A DNA stretch of 64,000 nucleotides from Sphingomicrobium lutaoense (GCF_014195685.1 NZ_JACICF010000001.1:1001317-1065316); one strand, 5' to 3'. Positions 25,773 through 35,362 are shown, counted from the stretch's first letter. Translations and numbers: made by a program. The notes: generated by a model not told the origin, from the letters alone.

Positions 25773-25958
25773 CGCGCCTCTCCTTCCCCTTCAGCCTAAG
25801 CATTTGGAGACAAAAGGCAAATTTCATTCCGCCACTGGTCCAGATCGGATCGGTTCCTCTCTGCAACGTAAAGGAACTGGTAACGCCCTCCATGTAAGGT
25901 CCGAAGCAAAGGAAGGCGCGAGACCCCCCCGCACCTGTCGATTTGTTGAGGCCGCACT

Positions 25959-26609
25959 ATGGAATTGGACCGCCAGGACGTCGAAACGACAGTCTATTCC
26001 CTGACCTCCGATGTCCCTGCCGACGCAGGCGCCGACCGCCGCAAGGGCGTGCGACACATGACCCTGTTTCGCGTGGGATCGATCCTAGTCGATGGACAGA
26101 GGGAATTGTGCCTTATCAAGAATATCAGCGCGGGCGGCATGAAGATGCGCGCCTATCGCTCGCTGGAAGTCGGTGCCGAGCTGACCGTCGAACTCAAGTG
26201 CGGTCAGCATGTCGATGGGACGGTGAGCTGGGTCGAGGGCGATAATGTCGGCGTGGCTTTCGATAAGAGCATCGATGTCATTGACATCCTCTCCCACTCG
26301 ATGGAAGGCCCGCGCCCGCGCATGCCGCGCGTCGAGATCAACTGCCCGGTCGTCGTGCATATCGGCGGCAAGCGGCACGAAGCGATCGGGGTGGATGTCA
26401 GCCAGGGCGGGATCAAGCTCGATGTGGCACCGCGCCCGGCGATCAACGAGGATATCGTCGTCACGCTTCCCGGCATGACGCCAGTGGCGGGCGTGGTGAA
26501 ATGGGCCGAGGACGATTTTGTCGGCGTGACCTTCAACAGCCTCATGCCGCTGAGCGGGCTGGTGAGCTGGCTCGGCGAACAGCGCGAGACGCTTCGCAAG
26601 GCTGGCTAA
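25959..26609 (+). CDS. Tandem PilZ-domain protein (predicted c-di-GMP receptor)
   Basis: A 216-residue cytoplasmic protein with two PilZ-like domains. The first has the arginine motif RRKGVRHM (about residue 27) and the NISAGGMKM strand; the second has RPRMPRVEI and DVSQGGIKL. These fit the PilZ signatures RxxxR and (D/N)xSxxG. PilZ domains bind cyclic di-GMP and often affect motility, adhesion or polysaccharide. Convergent with a second, single PilZ gene 57 nt downstream. Confidence 0.88.
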   Translation: MELDRQDVETTVYSLTSDVPADAGADRRKGVRHMTLFRVGSILVDGQRELCLIKNISAGGMKMRAYRSLEVGAELTVELKCGQHVDGTVSWVEGDNVGVAFDKSIDVIDILSHSMEGPRPRMPRVEINCPVVVHIGGKRHEAIGVDVSQGGIKLDVAPRPAINEDIVVTLPGMTPVAGVVKWAEDDFVGVTFNSLMPLSGLVSWLGEQRETLRKAG

Positions 26610-26642
26610 GCCTTCTACCTACTTCAATGTCGTCGGAATGCA

Positions 26643-26659
26643 CGGCGTCGACGACGCCG
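26643..26659. terminator. Short palindrome between the two PilZ genes
   Basis: CGGCGTC-GAC-GACGCCG is a perfect 7-bp stem with a 3-nt loop in the 57-nt gap between convergent stops. It lacks a T-run on either side, so its role as a bidirectional terminator is uncertain. Confidence 0.35.
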
Positions 26660-26666
26660 CCCTGCC

Positions 26667-27080
26667 CTAGCGCTTGAGCGGTTCGATCGGGTCGCTCCAC
26701 ACCCAGTTTTCGGCAGCGCGCCGTTCGGCGGGCGTCAGGTCGCCATTGCGGATCGGCGGGCGCTGGAAGCGCGGTTCGATGCGCGGCTTGGGGCGCGGGA
26801 CGTGGCGGAGCAGTTCGTCGGGATGCAGGCTGGTCGCGAAGGCGATGCCTGCCCGGTTGTTGTTGACCCAGGCGATGCGGCCCGGCGCCTTGATCGCGCC
26901 CTTGCGGAAGATGAGTTCGCTGCCCTCCACGGGGAGCCCCTCGCCTTCGACTAACGCGCCTTCGGCGGAGAGATTGCGCAGCTTCACGTCGCGGGTCGTT
27001 CCCGACAGCTCAAGCTGTGCGGTCATCAGGACCTGGCTGCGCTGCTGGCGCCGATTCTGGTTCGGATTACTCTCGTCCAT
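26667..27080 (-). CDS. PilZ-domain protein
   Basis: A 137-residue protein with one PilZ domain: RRQQRSQV (arginine motif, about residue 10), LRNLSAEGALVEGE (the D/NxSxxG strand) and WVNNNRAGIAF. The last ~50 residues are Pro/Arg-rich and then RRAAENWVWSDPIEPL, probably not part of the domain. Predicted to respond to cyclic di-GMP. It faces the tandem PilZ gene and may act with it, but no diguanylate cyclase is nearby. Confidence 0.87.
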   Translation of the reverse strand: MDESNPNQNRRQQRSQVLMTAQLELSGTTRDVKLRNLSAEGALVEGEGLPVEGSELIFRKGAIKAPGRIAWVNNNRAGIAFATSLHPDELLRHVPRPKPRIEPRFQRPPIRNGDLTPAERRAAENWVWSDPIEPLKR

Positions 27081-27134
27081 GCCCTGACGATTAAGGGAAA
27101 GGGGTAAATTCTTGCTTAAAGGTGGCCCCTCGCC

Positions 27135-27749
27135 TCACTCTCCGGCGCGGAAAAGCAGCATCATATTGTTCGATGGCATCAGCCGCCTTTCGGCAAAGGA
27201 AAGGCCGTGTTTTTCGGCCAGTTCGGCCAGGCTTTCGACCGTCCGCAGGCCCCAGCGGGGATCGCGGGCCTTGAGGCTTTGGTCGAAGGCGAGATTGCTG
27301 GGCGCGGTCTCCACATCGGCGGCAAGCCAGGGGCCGTAGAAAATGAGCGGCGCGCCCTTGGGCAGCAGGCGGGCGGCACCACCTACCAGCCCTTCGGTCG
27401 CTGACCAGGGGCTGATGTGCGCCATGTTCACCGAGAGAATCGCGTCGGCATGATCGATGCCCCAGTCGCGCTTCGATGCGTCGATCTCGATCGGCGGCAG
27501 GAGATTTTCCGGACCCTCGGCACGCCATGCCGCGATCGATCGCAGCGCGGCGGGATCGACATCGCTCGGCTGCCAATCGAGAGCGGGAAAGCGGCGCGAG
27601 AAAGCGAGGGCATGTTCGCCCGTCCCGCTCGACAGTTCGAGGACGAGGCCTTTTTCGGGGAGCCAGTCCTCCAGCACGTCGCCGATGAAGCCGACATTGC
27701 GCGCCGCCGCGGGAGCCTCGCGCTTGTCGGCATCGCCAAGGTCGCTCAT
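27135..27749 (-). CDS. DUF938-family methyltransferase-like protein
   Basis: A 204-residue cytoplasmic protein of the DUF938 family, with a class I SAM-methyltransferase fold. Visible elements are VLELSSGTGEHALAFSRRF (SAM-binding glycine loop), WQPSDVDPAA (acidic residue after strand 2) and NMAHISPWSATEGL, a DUF938-specific stretch. The ATG at 27749 is chosen by length; a GTG at 27797 would add 16 residues overlapping the upstream gene. Neither has a clear ribosome site. It is the last gene of the minus-strand run that begins at the glycine riboswitch. Function unknown. Confidence 0.8.
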   Translation of the reverse strand: MSDLGDADKREAPAAARNVGFIGDVLEDWLPEKGLVLELSSGTGEHALAFSRRFPALDWQPSDVDPAALRSIAAWRAEGPENLLPPIEIDASKRDWGIDHADAILSVNMAHISPWSATEGLVGGAARLLPKGAPLIFYGPWLAADVETAPSNLAFDQSLKARDPRWGLRTVESLAELAEKHGLSFAERRLMPSNNMMLLFRAGE

Positions 27750-27768
27750 TTCATAGGGAGGGATGGGA

Positions 27769-28197
27769 TCAGCCACGGCGAATCTTCTTTCTACCACGAA
27801 GGAGCATCCAGAGGAGAAGCCCGGCCGGGCCCGCCATCAGCGTCAAGGCGAGGACAGGCACCTGCGCGAGGCGCGAGAAACCGCGCTGGTCGGCTTCGCG
27901 GGCGATCCACAGGCCGACGAACAGGTCGAAGGCGAGATAGTGGGTCCAGCCGATGACGATGCCCGCGTCGCTGGCGAACAAAGCGCGGATATCAGCGATC
28001 GAGCCGAAGCCGCCTTCTCCCAGCCCATCGGTCAAAAGGAGGCCGGCGAAAGCGGCGGCATAGATGGCCGACAGCAGCGTGACCCCGAGATAGAGGATCG
28101 TCGAATGGAGCAAGGGCCCGCGCCGGGCGACGAAAAGCAGCCCCCAGCCGATGAGCGCGATGATGTTGACCGCGCCGAACAGCAGGCCCCAATCCAT
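27769..28197 (-). CDS. ABA4-like family membrane protein (DUF4281)
   Basis: A 142-residue protein with four hydrophobic segments (about residues 5-24, 33-57, 84-102, 113-131). The start MDWGLLFGAVNIIALIGWGLL and the segment IVIGWTHYLAFDLFVGLWIARE match the ABA4-like family, named after a plant protein needed for neoxanthin (carotenoid) formation. Bacterial members are of unknown function. The ATG overlaps the gcvPB stop (TGATG), so translation is coupled to the glycine operon. Confidence 0.78.
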   Translation of the reverse strand: MDWGLLFGAVNIIALIGWGLLFVARRGPLLHSTILYLGVTLLSAIYAAAFAGLLLTDGLGEGGFGSIADIRALFASDAGIVIGWTHYLAFDLFVGLWIAREADQRGFSRLAQVPVLALTLMAGPAGLLLWMLLRGRKKIRRG

Positions 28198-29783
28198 CAG
28201 CCGCCTCCGTATTTGGCGCCGAGGCCGGTCGAGCTGCCGTCGGGTGCCGGGGTCTTGTAGGCGAGCACGGGCTGACGCGCCGCGAGGGTTTCGTCGAGGC
28301 GCCGCCTCGGTGCATAGAGCGGCGCCTGCTTGAGCGTTTCGTCGCCTTCGCGCGCGCGCTTCGCGACATGGCGGAAGGCCGTGATGAACTGGTCGAGGCC
28401 ATCGCGCGACTCGGTTTCGGTGGGTTCGACCAGCATCGCGCCATGGACGACCAGCGGGAAATACATGGTCATCGGATGGAAGCCCTCGTCGATGAGGCCC
28501 TTGGCGAGATCGAGGGTTGAAAGTCCCTCGGCAAAGCCGCGGTCGGAGAAGATCGCTTCGTGCATGCACGGCCCCGAATGGGCGTAGGGCGCATCGAGCA
28601 GATCCTCCATGCGGCGAAGGACATAATTGGCGTTGAGCACCGCGTCCTCGGCGACCTGCTTCAAGCCGTCGGCGCCATGGCTGAGCATATAAGCGAGCGC
28701 GCGGGTGAACATGCCCATCTGGCCGTGGAAGGCGACCATCCGTCCGAAGCTGTCGCTGTCGCCGGCATTTTCCTCTTCGACCAGCTCATAGCCGTCGCCC
28801 GACTTGCGCACGTAAGGCAGCGGGGCATAAGGCGCGACCGCTTCCGACAGCACCACCGGGCCCGCGCCCGGGCCGCCACCACCATGCGGGGTGGAGAAGG
28901 TCTTGTGCAGGTTGATGTGCATTGCGTCGATGCCGAGGTCGCCGGGCCGCACGCGGCCGACGATGGCGTTGAAGTTCGCGCCGTCGCAATAGACGAGCGC
29001 GCCCGCCGTATGCACCGCGTCCGAAATCGCCTTCATGTCGGGTTCGAACAGGCCGCAGGTGTTGGGATTGGTGATCATCACCGCCGCGACATCGGGGCCG
29101 AGCCGCGCCTTCAAGGCATCGAGATCGACGCGGCCCGCGTCATTGGCGGGGATATTTTCCACGCGATAGCCGCAGAAGGCCGCAGTAGCGGGATTGGTGC
29201 CATGCGCGCTTTCGGGGACGAGCACGACTTTGCGGGCATCTCCCCTCGCCTCGAGCGCGGCGCGGATGCACAGAAGGCCGCACAGTTCGCCATGTGCGCC
29301 TGCCTTGGGGCTCATCGCGACGCTGTGCATGCCGGTGAGCTTGATCAGCCAGTCTCCCAGCTTCTCGATACATTCGAGCGCGCCCTGCACCGTATCGACC
29401 GGCTGGAGCGGGTGGACATCGGCAAAGCCCGGGAGCCGCGCCACTTTCTCGTTGAGCCGCGGGTTGTGCTTCATCGTGCACGAACCCAGCGGGAAGACGC
29501 CGAGGTCGATGCCGTAATTCTGGCGGGAGAGGCGGGTGTAGTGGCGCACTGCCTGGGGCTCCGAAAGGCCCGGAAGATCGACGCTGCCGCGTTCGAGCCC
29601 CCCCAGACGGGTGGGCGCATTGCCCGCCGGATCGATGTCGACGCCGCACTGGTCGGTGGCGCCGATTTCGAAGAGCAGCGGCTCCTCGAGCATGAGGGCG
29701 CGGTTGCCGGTCACGGTTTCCACGTCATGGCCTTCTGCCACTTCGGGGCTTTTGGGCGCCCAGCCGGAAGGATTGTTCGCCAT
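28197..29783 (-). CDS. gcvPB: Glycine dehydrogenase (decarboxylating) subunit 2
   Basis: PLP-bearing half of the P-protein of the glycine cleavage complex. The 528-residue protein has SLYPLGS-type glycine-rich segments (FPLGSCTMKHNPR), AHGTNPATAAFCG, and the PLP lysine in INLHKTFSTPHGGGGPG. Together with gcvPA, encoded just upstream, it replaces the single-chain GcvP of E. coli. Its start overlaps the gcvPA stop by 1 nt, and its stop overlaps the next gene. Confidence 0.97.
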   Translation of the reverse strand: MANNPSGWAPKSPEVAEGHDVETVTGNRALMLEEPLLFEIGATDQCGVDIDPAGNAPTRLGGLERGSVDLPGLSEPQAVRHYTRLSRQNYGIDLGVFPLGSCTMKHNPRLNEKVARLPGFADVHPLQPVDTVQGALECIEKLGDWLIKLTGMHSVAMSPKAGAHGELCGLLCIRAALEARGDARKVVLVPESAHGTNPATAAFCGYRVENIPANDAGRVDLDALKARLGPDVAAVMITNPNTCGLFEPDMKAISDAVHTAGALVYCDGANFNAIVGRVRPGDLGIDAMHINLHKTFSTPHGGGGPGAGPVVLSEAVAPYAPLPYVRKSGDGYELVEEENAGDSDSFGRMVAFHGQMGMFTRALAYMLSHGADGLKQVAEDAVLNANYVLRRMEDLLDAPYAHSGPCMHEAIFSDRGFAEGLSTLDLAKGLIDEGFHPMTMYFPLVVHGAMLVEPTETESRDGLDQFITAFRHVAKRAREGDETLKQAPLYAPRRRLDETLAARQPVLAYKTPAPDGSSTGLGAKYGGG

Positions 29784-31138
29784 CAGATGACCTCCCCAAG
29801 CGCGCCTTCGAGGGCGTCGATATCCTCGTCGGTGACCGTTTCGGTGACTGCGACGACGAGGCCTTTGTGCAATTCGTCATGGTCGGGATAGAGACGGCCC
29901 AGCGAAATGCCGCCGAGCACGCCCTTGTCGGCCATTGCGCGGACCGCGGGGCGGGCCTCGACCGGCAGTTCGAGCGTGAATTCGTTGAAGAAGCTTTCGT
30001 TGACGAGGCTGACGCCCGGCAAGGCCGAGAGCCGGTCGGCCACCGTCACTGCCCGGGCATGGTTGCGCGCAGCGAGATCGCCGAGACCCTTGCCTCCGAG
30101 CAAGCTGAGATGGATCGAGAAGGCCAGCGCGCAAAGCCCTGAATTAGTGCAGATATTGCTGGTCGCCTTTTCGCGGCGGATATGCTGTTCGCGGGTCGAA
30201 AGGGTGAGCACGAAGCCGCGCTTGCCCTCTGCGTCCACCGTCTGGCCGGCGAGCCTGCCGGGCATCTGCCGGACATATTTTTCCTTGCAGGCGAAGAGGC
30301 CGACATAGGGACCGCCGAACTGGAGGCCGACGCCGAGCGACTGCCCCTCGCCCACCACGATGTCGGCGCCCATTTCGCCCGGCGACTTGATGAGGCCCAG
30401 AGCGACGGGCTCGGTGTTGACGACGATGAGCAGCGACTTGTTGGCCTGGCAGGCCTCGGCGAGCGCGGTGAAATCGTCGATCCGCCCGAGGATGTCGGGA
30501 TATTGGACAACGACGCAGCTGGTATCGCCGTCGATCGCGTCGATGAGCGCCTTCGTATCGGTGCCGGCTTCGAGGCGCGGAGCCGAGGTAACGAGCTGGT
30601 CGCGGGTGAAGCGCGCCATCGTTTCGGCGACCGAGACATAATGGGGATGCAGGCCCGAGGAGAGCAATGCCTTGCCGCGCCGGGTGATGCGTCGCGCCAT
30701 CACGATCGCCTCCCAGCAGGCGGTCGAGCCGTCATACATCGAGGCATTGGCGATTTCGCAGCCGTAGAGCCTTGCCACCTGGGTCTGGAATTCGAACAGC
30801 ATCTGCAGCGTGCCCTGCGCGATTTCGGGCTGGTAGGGCGTGTAGGCGGTCAGAAATTCGCCGCGCTGGATCAGATGGTCGACGCTGGCGGGGACATGGT
30901 GGCGATAGGCCCCTGCCCCGAGGAAGAAAGGCGTGTCGCCCGCAGCCAGATTCTTGTCCGCCATCCGGCGCATTTCGCGTTCGACCGCCATTTCGGTGGC
31001 GTGCATCGGCAGGTCGCGGATCGGGCCGTCGAGACGGGCCTCGGCGGGGACATCGACGAACAGGTCATCGATGCTCTTCGCACCGATGACGTCGAGCATG
31101 TCTCGGCGGTCCGCATCGGACAGCGGCAGGTAGCGCAT
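29783..31138 (-). CDS. gcvPA: Glycine dehydrogenase (decarboxylating) subunit 1
   Basis: Alpha half of the split P-protein, 451 residues; it pairs with gcvPB to decarboxylate glycine and load the aminomethyl group onto lipoyl-GcvH. Conserved segments include [29 protein letters not shown] and [15 protein letters not shown]. The ATG at 31138 overlaps the stop of the upstream methyltransferase (TGATG); a TTG one codon earlier is less likely. Confidence 0.97.
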   Translation of the reverse strand: MRYLPLSDADRRDMLDVIGAKSIDDLFVDVPAEARLDGPIRDLPMHATEMAVEREMRRMADKNLAAGDTPFFLGAGAYRHHVPASVDHLIQRGEFLTAYTPYQPEIAQGTLQMLFEFQTQVARLYGCEIANASMYDGSTACWEAIVMARRITRRGKALLSSGLHPHYVSVAETMARFTRDQLVTSAPRLEAGTDTKALIDAIDGDTSCVVVQYPDILGRIDDFTALAEACQANKSLLIVVNTEPVALGLIKSPGEMGADIVVGEGQSLGVGLQFGGPYVGLFACKEKYVRQMPGRLAGQTVDAEGKRGFVLTLSTREQHIRREKATSNICTNSGLCALAFSIHLSLLGGKGLGDLAARNHARAVTVADRLSALPGVSLVNESFFNEFTLELPVEARPAVRAMADKGVLGGISLGRLYPDHDELHKGLVVAVTETVTDEDIDALEGALGEVI

Positions 31139-31881
31139 CAATCAGCTTTCCTCATGGTAAAACGCAGGCGGACATAGTCGGCCTCGTCGCTGCCGAAGCG
31201 GTCGGCAACCGAAGCGGTGAAATCGGGACGTTCGGCCTCAGGCATGCCGATCTCGTCGAGCCATCCCGAACGGAAGGTGCGGATCCAGCCTTCGACGCCA
31301 TGGTCGAGCGGCGTCGGTCGGTCGAACAGATGGGCGTCGATCTCGACGAACCCGGCGCGCGAATAGACCGCCGCCAGCCCCGCGGGGGAAGGATACCAGT
31401 TGGATGCGCCCTCGCCGATCGCATAGCCGCGCGCCTCGGCTTCGCTTTCGATCGCGCCGAGGAGGTGAGCAAGATTGCCCATACCGCCCATTTCGCCGAC
31501 GAATCGCGCGCCGGGGCGCAGCGCGCGGTAGATGGCGTCGGCGGCCCCGTCGCGGTCCTTGATCCAGTGGAGCGCGGCGTTGGAGAAAGCCGCGTTGAAG
31601 CGGTTTTCATAGTCCATCTCGGCAGCGCCCACCTGTTCGACATCCAGCCCGCGCGTGCGGGCGGCGGCGACCATCTCGGCGCTGGGATCGATGCCGAGAA
31701 CCTTCGCGCCCGCAGCGGCGATCTGCGCGGTGAGCGCTCCGTCGCCGCAGCCCACGTCGAGGATCTCCTCGCCGGACTGCGGGTCGAGAAGCTCGAGCAC
31801 CGCCGCACCCAGACGGGGCACGAACGCACCGTCGCGGGCATAATCCGCCGCTTTCCAATGGGGCTGGGAGGGCGGCGTCAT
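31138..31881 (-). CDS. Class I SAM-dependent methyltransferase embedded in the glycine cleavage operon
   Basis: A 247-residue cytoplasmic protein. The SAM loop [16 protein letters not shown] lies near residue 45, [10 protein letters not shown] gives the ribose-binding acid, and [15 protein letters not shown] is a motif-IV/post-I type segment seen in trans-aconitate-methyltransferase-like and BioC-like enzymes. A Met at 31881 lies 3 nt after the gcvH stop; an earlier Met at 31899 would overlap gcvH. It overlaps gcvPA by 1 nt, so it is translated within the gcv transcript. Substrate unknown; most gcv operons I know lack this gene. Confidence 0.85.
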   Translation of the reverse strand: MTPPSQPHWKAADYARDGAFVPRLGAAVLELLDPQSGEEILDVGCGDGALTAQIAAAGAKVLGIDPSAEMVAAARTRGLDVEQVGAAEMDYENRFNAAFSNAALHWIKDRDGAADAIYRALRPGARFVGEMGGMGNLAHLLGAIESEAEARGYAIGEGASNWYPSPAGLAAVYSRAGFVEIDAHLFDRPTPLDHGVEGWIRTFRSGWLDEIGMPEAERPDFTASVADRFGSDEADYVRLRFTMRKAD

Positions 31882-31883
31882 GG

Positions 31884-32255
31884 TCAGAGCGTTTCGCACC
31901 AGGCGCGATAGGCGGCTTCGTCCATCATGCCATCGAGTTCGCCCTGGTTGGCGAGCTTCATCTTGAAGAACCAGCCCTCGCCTTCGGGATCCTCGTTGAC
32001 GAGGCCCGGATTGTCGGCGAGCGCTTCATTGCCTTCGAGAACCTCGCCCGATGCCGGGGCATAGACGTCCGAAGCAGCCTTCACCGATTCGACCACCGCG
32101 GCGTCATCGCCTTTCGAAAGGTCGCGGCCTGCTTCGGGGGTTTCGGCAAAGACGATGTCACCGAGCGCTTCGGCGGCGTGCTTCGAGATGCCCACGACGG
32201 CGACATCGCCATCGACGCGAAGCCATTCATGTTCCTTGGTGAAGTAAAGGCTCAT
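31884..32255 (-). CDS. gcvH: Glycine cleavage system H protein
   Basis: Lipoyl carrier that shuttles the aminomethyl group between P, T and L proteins. The 123-residue protein starts [13 protein letters not shown] and carries the lipoylation lysine at residue 59 in [14 protein letters not shown]. It lies 3 nt after gcvT. The lipB octanoyltransferase at 57999 belongs to the same lipoyl supply. Confidence 0.97.
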   Translation of the reverse strand: MSLYFTKEHEWLRVDGDVAVVGISKHAAEALGDIVFAETPEAGRDLSKGDDAAVVESVKAASDVYAPASGEVLEGNEALADNPGLVNEDPEGEGWFFKMKLANQGELDGMMDEAAYRAWCETL

Positions 32256-32258
32256 TTC

Positions 32259-33365
32259 CTATTTCCCCTGTTTGCGGTGGTAGCGGTGCGGCACGAAAGG
32301 CATCGGCGTGACCTCGGCCGAGAAGAGCTTGCCGCGCTGTTCGACCTTGAGATGGGTTCCGGCTTGCGAAAGAGGTGCGGCGACATAGCCCATCGCGATC
32401 GGCCGACCGAGCGACGGTGAATGGCCGCCCGAAGTGATCCTGCCCACTTCATTGCCTTCGTCATCGAGGATTTCCGCGCCTTCGCGAACCGGCTGGCGCC
32501 CTTCGACCAGAATGCCGACGCGGCAGGCAGCGGGACCGTCGGCCAGTTCGGCCATGATCCGCCGGTCGCCCGCGAAACCGCCTTCTTCGCGGCGGCGCTT
32601 TCCGATCGCAAAATTCAGTCCCGCCATCACCGGCGTGACTTCCTCGTCGAGGTCGTGGCCGTAGAGCGGGAGGCCCGCTTCGAGGCGAAGCGAATCGCGC
32701 GCGCCCAGCCCCACCGGGCGGACGCGTTCGTCAGCGACGAGCGCATCGGCGATGGTTGCCGCATCTTCGTTGGCCATCGAGATTTCAAAGCCGTCCTCGC
32801 CGGTATAGCCCGAGCGACTGACCCAGGCTTCGACGCCCGCGATCCGGCAATGCATTCCCTGCATGAAGGACAGGTCCGCGACCTCTGGAGCGAGCGCGGC
32901 GAGAACGTCGGCGGCCCGCGGTCCCTGCAGAGCAAGGAGCGCCTGGCCCGTCATGTGCGTGAGGCGAATTTCGTCGGAAAGGCGCGCCTTCAGGTTCTCG
33001 ATGTCGCCTGCCTTGGTCGCGCCATTGACGACCAGGTAGAAATGATCGCCCCTGCGGGTGACCATCAGATCGTCGATAATCCCGCCTTCCTCGTTGAGCA
33101 GCATCGAATAGCGTAGCCGCCCGTCCATCAGGATGGCGAAATCGCCGGGCATCAGCCGTTCGAGCGCGGCATCCACGTTGTCGCCTTCGAGCAGGATCTG
33201 CCCCATGTGACTGACGTCGAAGAGGCCCGCATGTTCGCGGGTCCACAGATGTTCGGCGATGATACCTTCATATTGGACGGGCATCATATATCCCGCGAAT
33301 GGCACCATGCGGGCGCCCTGCGCCTTGTGCCATTCGTCGAGGGGAAGAAGTTCGGCTTGTGTCAA
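32259..33365 (-). CDS. gcvT: Glycine cleavage system aminomethyltransferase (T protein)
   Basis: Transfers the C1 unit from aminomethyl-GcvH to tetrahydrofolate, releasing ammonia. The 368-residue protein has MVPFAGYMMPVQYEG near the start, FDVSHMGQILLEG, GYTGEDGFEI and a C-terminal beta-barrel with ITSGGHSPSLGRPIAMGYV. The start appears to be a TTG at 33365, preceded by GGAG 7 nt upstream; no ATG fits the family N-terminus. First gene after the tandem glycine riboswitch. Confidence 0.95.
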   Translation of the reverse strand: MTQAELLPLDEWHKAQGARMVPFAGYMMPVQYEGIIAEHLWTREHAGLFDVSHMGQILLEGDNVDAALERLMPGDFAILMDGRLRYSMLLNEEGGIIDDLMVTRRGDHFYLVVNGATKAGDIENLKARLSDEIRLTHMTGQALLALQGPRAADVLAALAPEVADLSFMQGMHCRIAGVEAWVSRSGYTGEDGFEISMANEDAATIADALVADERVRPVGLGARDSLRLEAGLPLYGHDLDEEVTPVMAGLNFAIGKRRREEGGFAGDRRIMAELADGPAACRVGILVEGRQPVREGAEILDDEGNEVGRITSGGHSPSLGRPIAMGYVAAPLSQAGTHLKVEQRGKLFSAEVTPMPFVPHRYHRKQGK

Positions 33366-33418
33366 CGGCGCGCTCCAAAAGGGTCGAGGCGAAGGCGAAA
33401 TGCCGTCGCTCCACCCCC

Positions 33419-33593
33419 AGTCTGTCGTTGTGGCCTGAGAGCTTCTCCCGGGTGAGAACCGGGCATACCCCTTCGGCGGTCCCTTTGCGGAACGCTTTCC
33501 AGACTGTCAGGCGCGTACGGTCCTTTTGCCTGAGAGATTCCGGGGGCGGTTGCTCCTTCGGCGGCCCGGCATGGCCTGGCACTCTCCCGTACG
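33419..33593 (-). promoter_or_regulatory. Tandem glycine riboswitch controlling the gcv operon
   Basis: Two aptamers can be read on the minus strand. Aptamer 1 (33593 to 33514) is closed by CGTACG pairing with CGTACG and contains GGGAGAG, GCCGAAGGAGCAA and CTCTCAGGCAAAAGGAC, the glycine-aptamer core. Aptamer 2 (33505 to 33419) is closed by AGTCTG with CAGACT and contains GCCGAAGGGGTA and GCTCTCAGGCCA. The 8-nt linker and cooperative two-aptamer layout are characteristic. Gene order and the family's known behaviour suggest that glycine turns expression on. About 50 nt separate it from the gcvT start. A TTGACA at 33657-33662 upstream may be the -35; no good -10 is seen. Confidence 0.95.
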
Positions 33594-33692
33594 GCCGCCC
33601 GGCCCCGATTCCCGGTGCCGGTGACAGCCTCCGCATTGCCCCCCGTGCGCGCGCGCTGTCAATGCGCCATCCGCCAGGGGAACGGTGAAATG

Positions 33693-34325
33693 TTAGCGCG
33701 TGACGTTGTAGCGCAGCTGGTCGGGGCTGAGCTGGAAGCCGACGAGCTGTTCGAAGGTGGCGCGCGCGACCGCATCCCGGACCGAGGGGATGGTCAGCGG
33801 ATCGACCGCGGCATCGACATCCCCGGGCTTGCGGCGGCGGGTAAGTTCGGCGCGGACCTCGGGCGGGAGAGTGACGGCGGCGAGATCGACGCGGATCGTC
33901 GCGGTCGCCGAGGTCTGGGTACGAAGCGCACCTGCCGGGAAGTCGAGCACGACCTGGCCGACCCGCTTGGCGACGACGCTTTCGCCGCCCTGCATCGCGA
34001 CATTGAAGGTCGGCAGCACTACCTGGCGGGCGGGACCCGCGTCGCGGCGCGAAGCGACCACGTCGAAGGTGGCGGTCGAGGCGACGATGCCCTCGCCTTC
34101 CGAGCAGGTGCCGCGCAGGTTGGTGATCGTCGCCGAGACGTCGATCGCGTCGGCCGAGCGGCTGTCGGCGGGGTTGAAGAGCGTGATGTCGCCGGTGCCC
34201 GCGGGGATGGCGACCTGCGGGCAGGCCGAGCGCGCCGTATAGATGCCGCCATTGCCGATCTGCCCTTCGCGCGAACAGGCAGCAAGAAGGGTGGCAAGGA
34301 GAATGGGAGCAAGTGTACGGCGCAT
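33693..34325 (-). CDS. Hypothetical lipoprotein
   Basis: A 210-residue protein with a lipoprotein signal: [17 protein letters not shown], lipobox LAAC with the Cys at residue 17. The mature part has no recognised domain; it is rich in short strands and has a conserved-looking segment [21 protein letters not shown]. The start is the Met at 34325, which puts the signal at the N-terminus. Divergent from ispH. Function unknown. Confidence 0.7.
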   Translation of the reverse strand: MRRTLAPILLATLLAACSREGQIGNGGIYTARSACPQVAIPAGTGDITLFNPADSRSADAIDVSATITNLRGTCSEGEGIVASTATFDVVASRRDAGPARQVVLPTFNVAMQGGESVVAKRVGQVVLDFPAGALRTQTSATATIRVDLAAVTLPPEVRAELTRRRKPGDVDAAVDPLTIPSVRDAVARATFEQLVGFQLSPDQLRYNVTR

Positions 34326-34413
34326 AAGGCGTGGACCTCTTTGGAAAAGAATTTGCGCCATCCATAGGAAGCGCCTTCAAACCCTGCAAGCAATCGCTTA
34401 CATCAGGCGGCAA

Positions 34414-35355
34414 ATGAACAAGCCTCCATTGCATATTCTCATTGCCGCTCCGCGCGGCTTCTGTGCTGGCGTCGACCGGGCGATCAAGATCGTCGAACTG
34501 GCGCTCGAGCGTTATGGCCCGCCCGTCTATGTGCGCCACGAGATCGTCCACAACCGTTTCGTGGTCGACCGCCTGCGCGGTCTGGGCGCGGTATTCGTCG
34601 AGGAACTGGATGCGGTTCCCGAAGGGCGGCCCGTCGTCTTTTCGGCCCATGGGGTTCCCAAGGCGGTGCCCGACAAGGCCGAGGCGCGCGGGCTCGACTA
34701 TGTCGACGCGACCTGCCCCCTGGTCAGCAAGGTGCATCGCCAGGCAGAGCGGATGGTCGAGAAGGGTCGGCACATCCTGTTCATCGGTCATGCCGGGCAT
34801 CCCGAGGTGATCGGCACCTTCGGACAGGTCCCCGGGGGCTGCATGCAACTGATCGAGACCGAGGAGGATGCGCGCACGGTGAGCGTCAAGGAAGGCGCCG
34901 AGCTCGGCTTCCTCACCCAGACCACCCTGTCGGTCGACGACACCGCGGCGATCATCGAGATCTTGAAAGAGCGTTTCCCGCAGATCGAGAGCCCGCGCGG
35001 CGAGGACATCTGCTATGCGACCTCGAACCGGCAGGCCGCGGTCAAGGCGATCGCGCCGCAGGTCGAACGGATGCTGGTGATCGGCGCACCCAACAGTTCG
35101 AACAGCCGCCGCCTTGCCGAAGTGGCCGAGCGGCTGGGTGTTCCTGCGCGCCTGATCGAGCGCGGCGCGGATATCGACTGGGATTGGCTGGGCACGCCCG
35201 CCAAGGTCGGTATCACCGCCGGTGCCTCTGCACCCGAAGTGCTGGTCCGCGAAGTGGTCGATGCGCTGGGCGAGCGGTTCGAACTGACCGAGGAAGAAGC
35301 CGAGCATGAGCCCGAGGGCATGACCTTCAAGCTTCCCCGCCAACTGGTTGCCTGA
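34414..35355 (+). CDS. ispH: 4-hydroxy-3-methylbut-2-enyl diphosphate reductase
   Basis: Iron-sulfur enzyme for the last step of the MEP isoprenoid pathway, giving IPP and DMAPP. The 313-residue protein has the three cluster cysteines: Cys17 in [12 protein letters not shown], one in [11 protein letters not shown] and one in [11 protein letters not shown]. The HEIVHN and GHAGHPEV histidines are also present. The ATG at 34414 places the first cysteine at its usual position. rnhA follows after 7 nt. Confidence 0.97.
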   Translation: MNKPPLHILIAAPRGFCAGVDRAIKIVELALERYGPPVYVRHEIVHNRFVVDRLRGLGAVFVEELDAVPEGRPVVFSAHGVPKAVPDKAEARGLDYVDATCPLVSKVHRQAERMVEKGRHILFIGHAGHPEVIGTFGQVPGGCMQLIETEEDARTVSVKEGAELGFLTQTTLSVDDTAAIIEILKERFPQIESPRGEDICYATSNRQAAVKAIAPQVERMLVIGAPNSSNSRRLAEVAERLGVPARLIERGADIDWDWLGTPAKVGITAGASAPEVLVREVVDALGERFELTEEEAEHEPEGMTFKLPRQLVA

Positions 35356-35362
35356 CGATTTG

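Noticed and set aside
25800-25860. An EcfG-type (GGAAC...GTT) stress promoter before the aspartyl protease
   Set aside because: GGAAC is present on the minus strand but the -10 at the right distance reads GTGG instead of GTT; only a near-miss.
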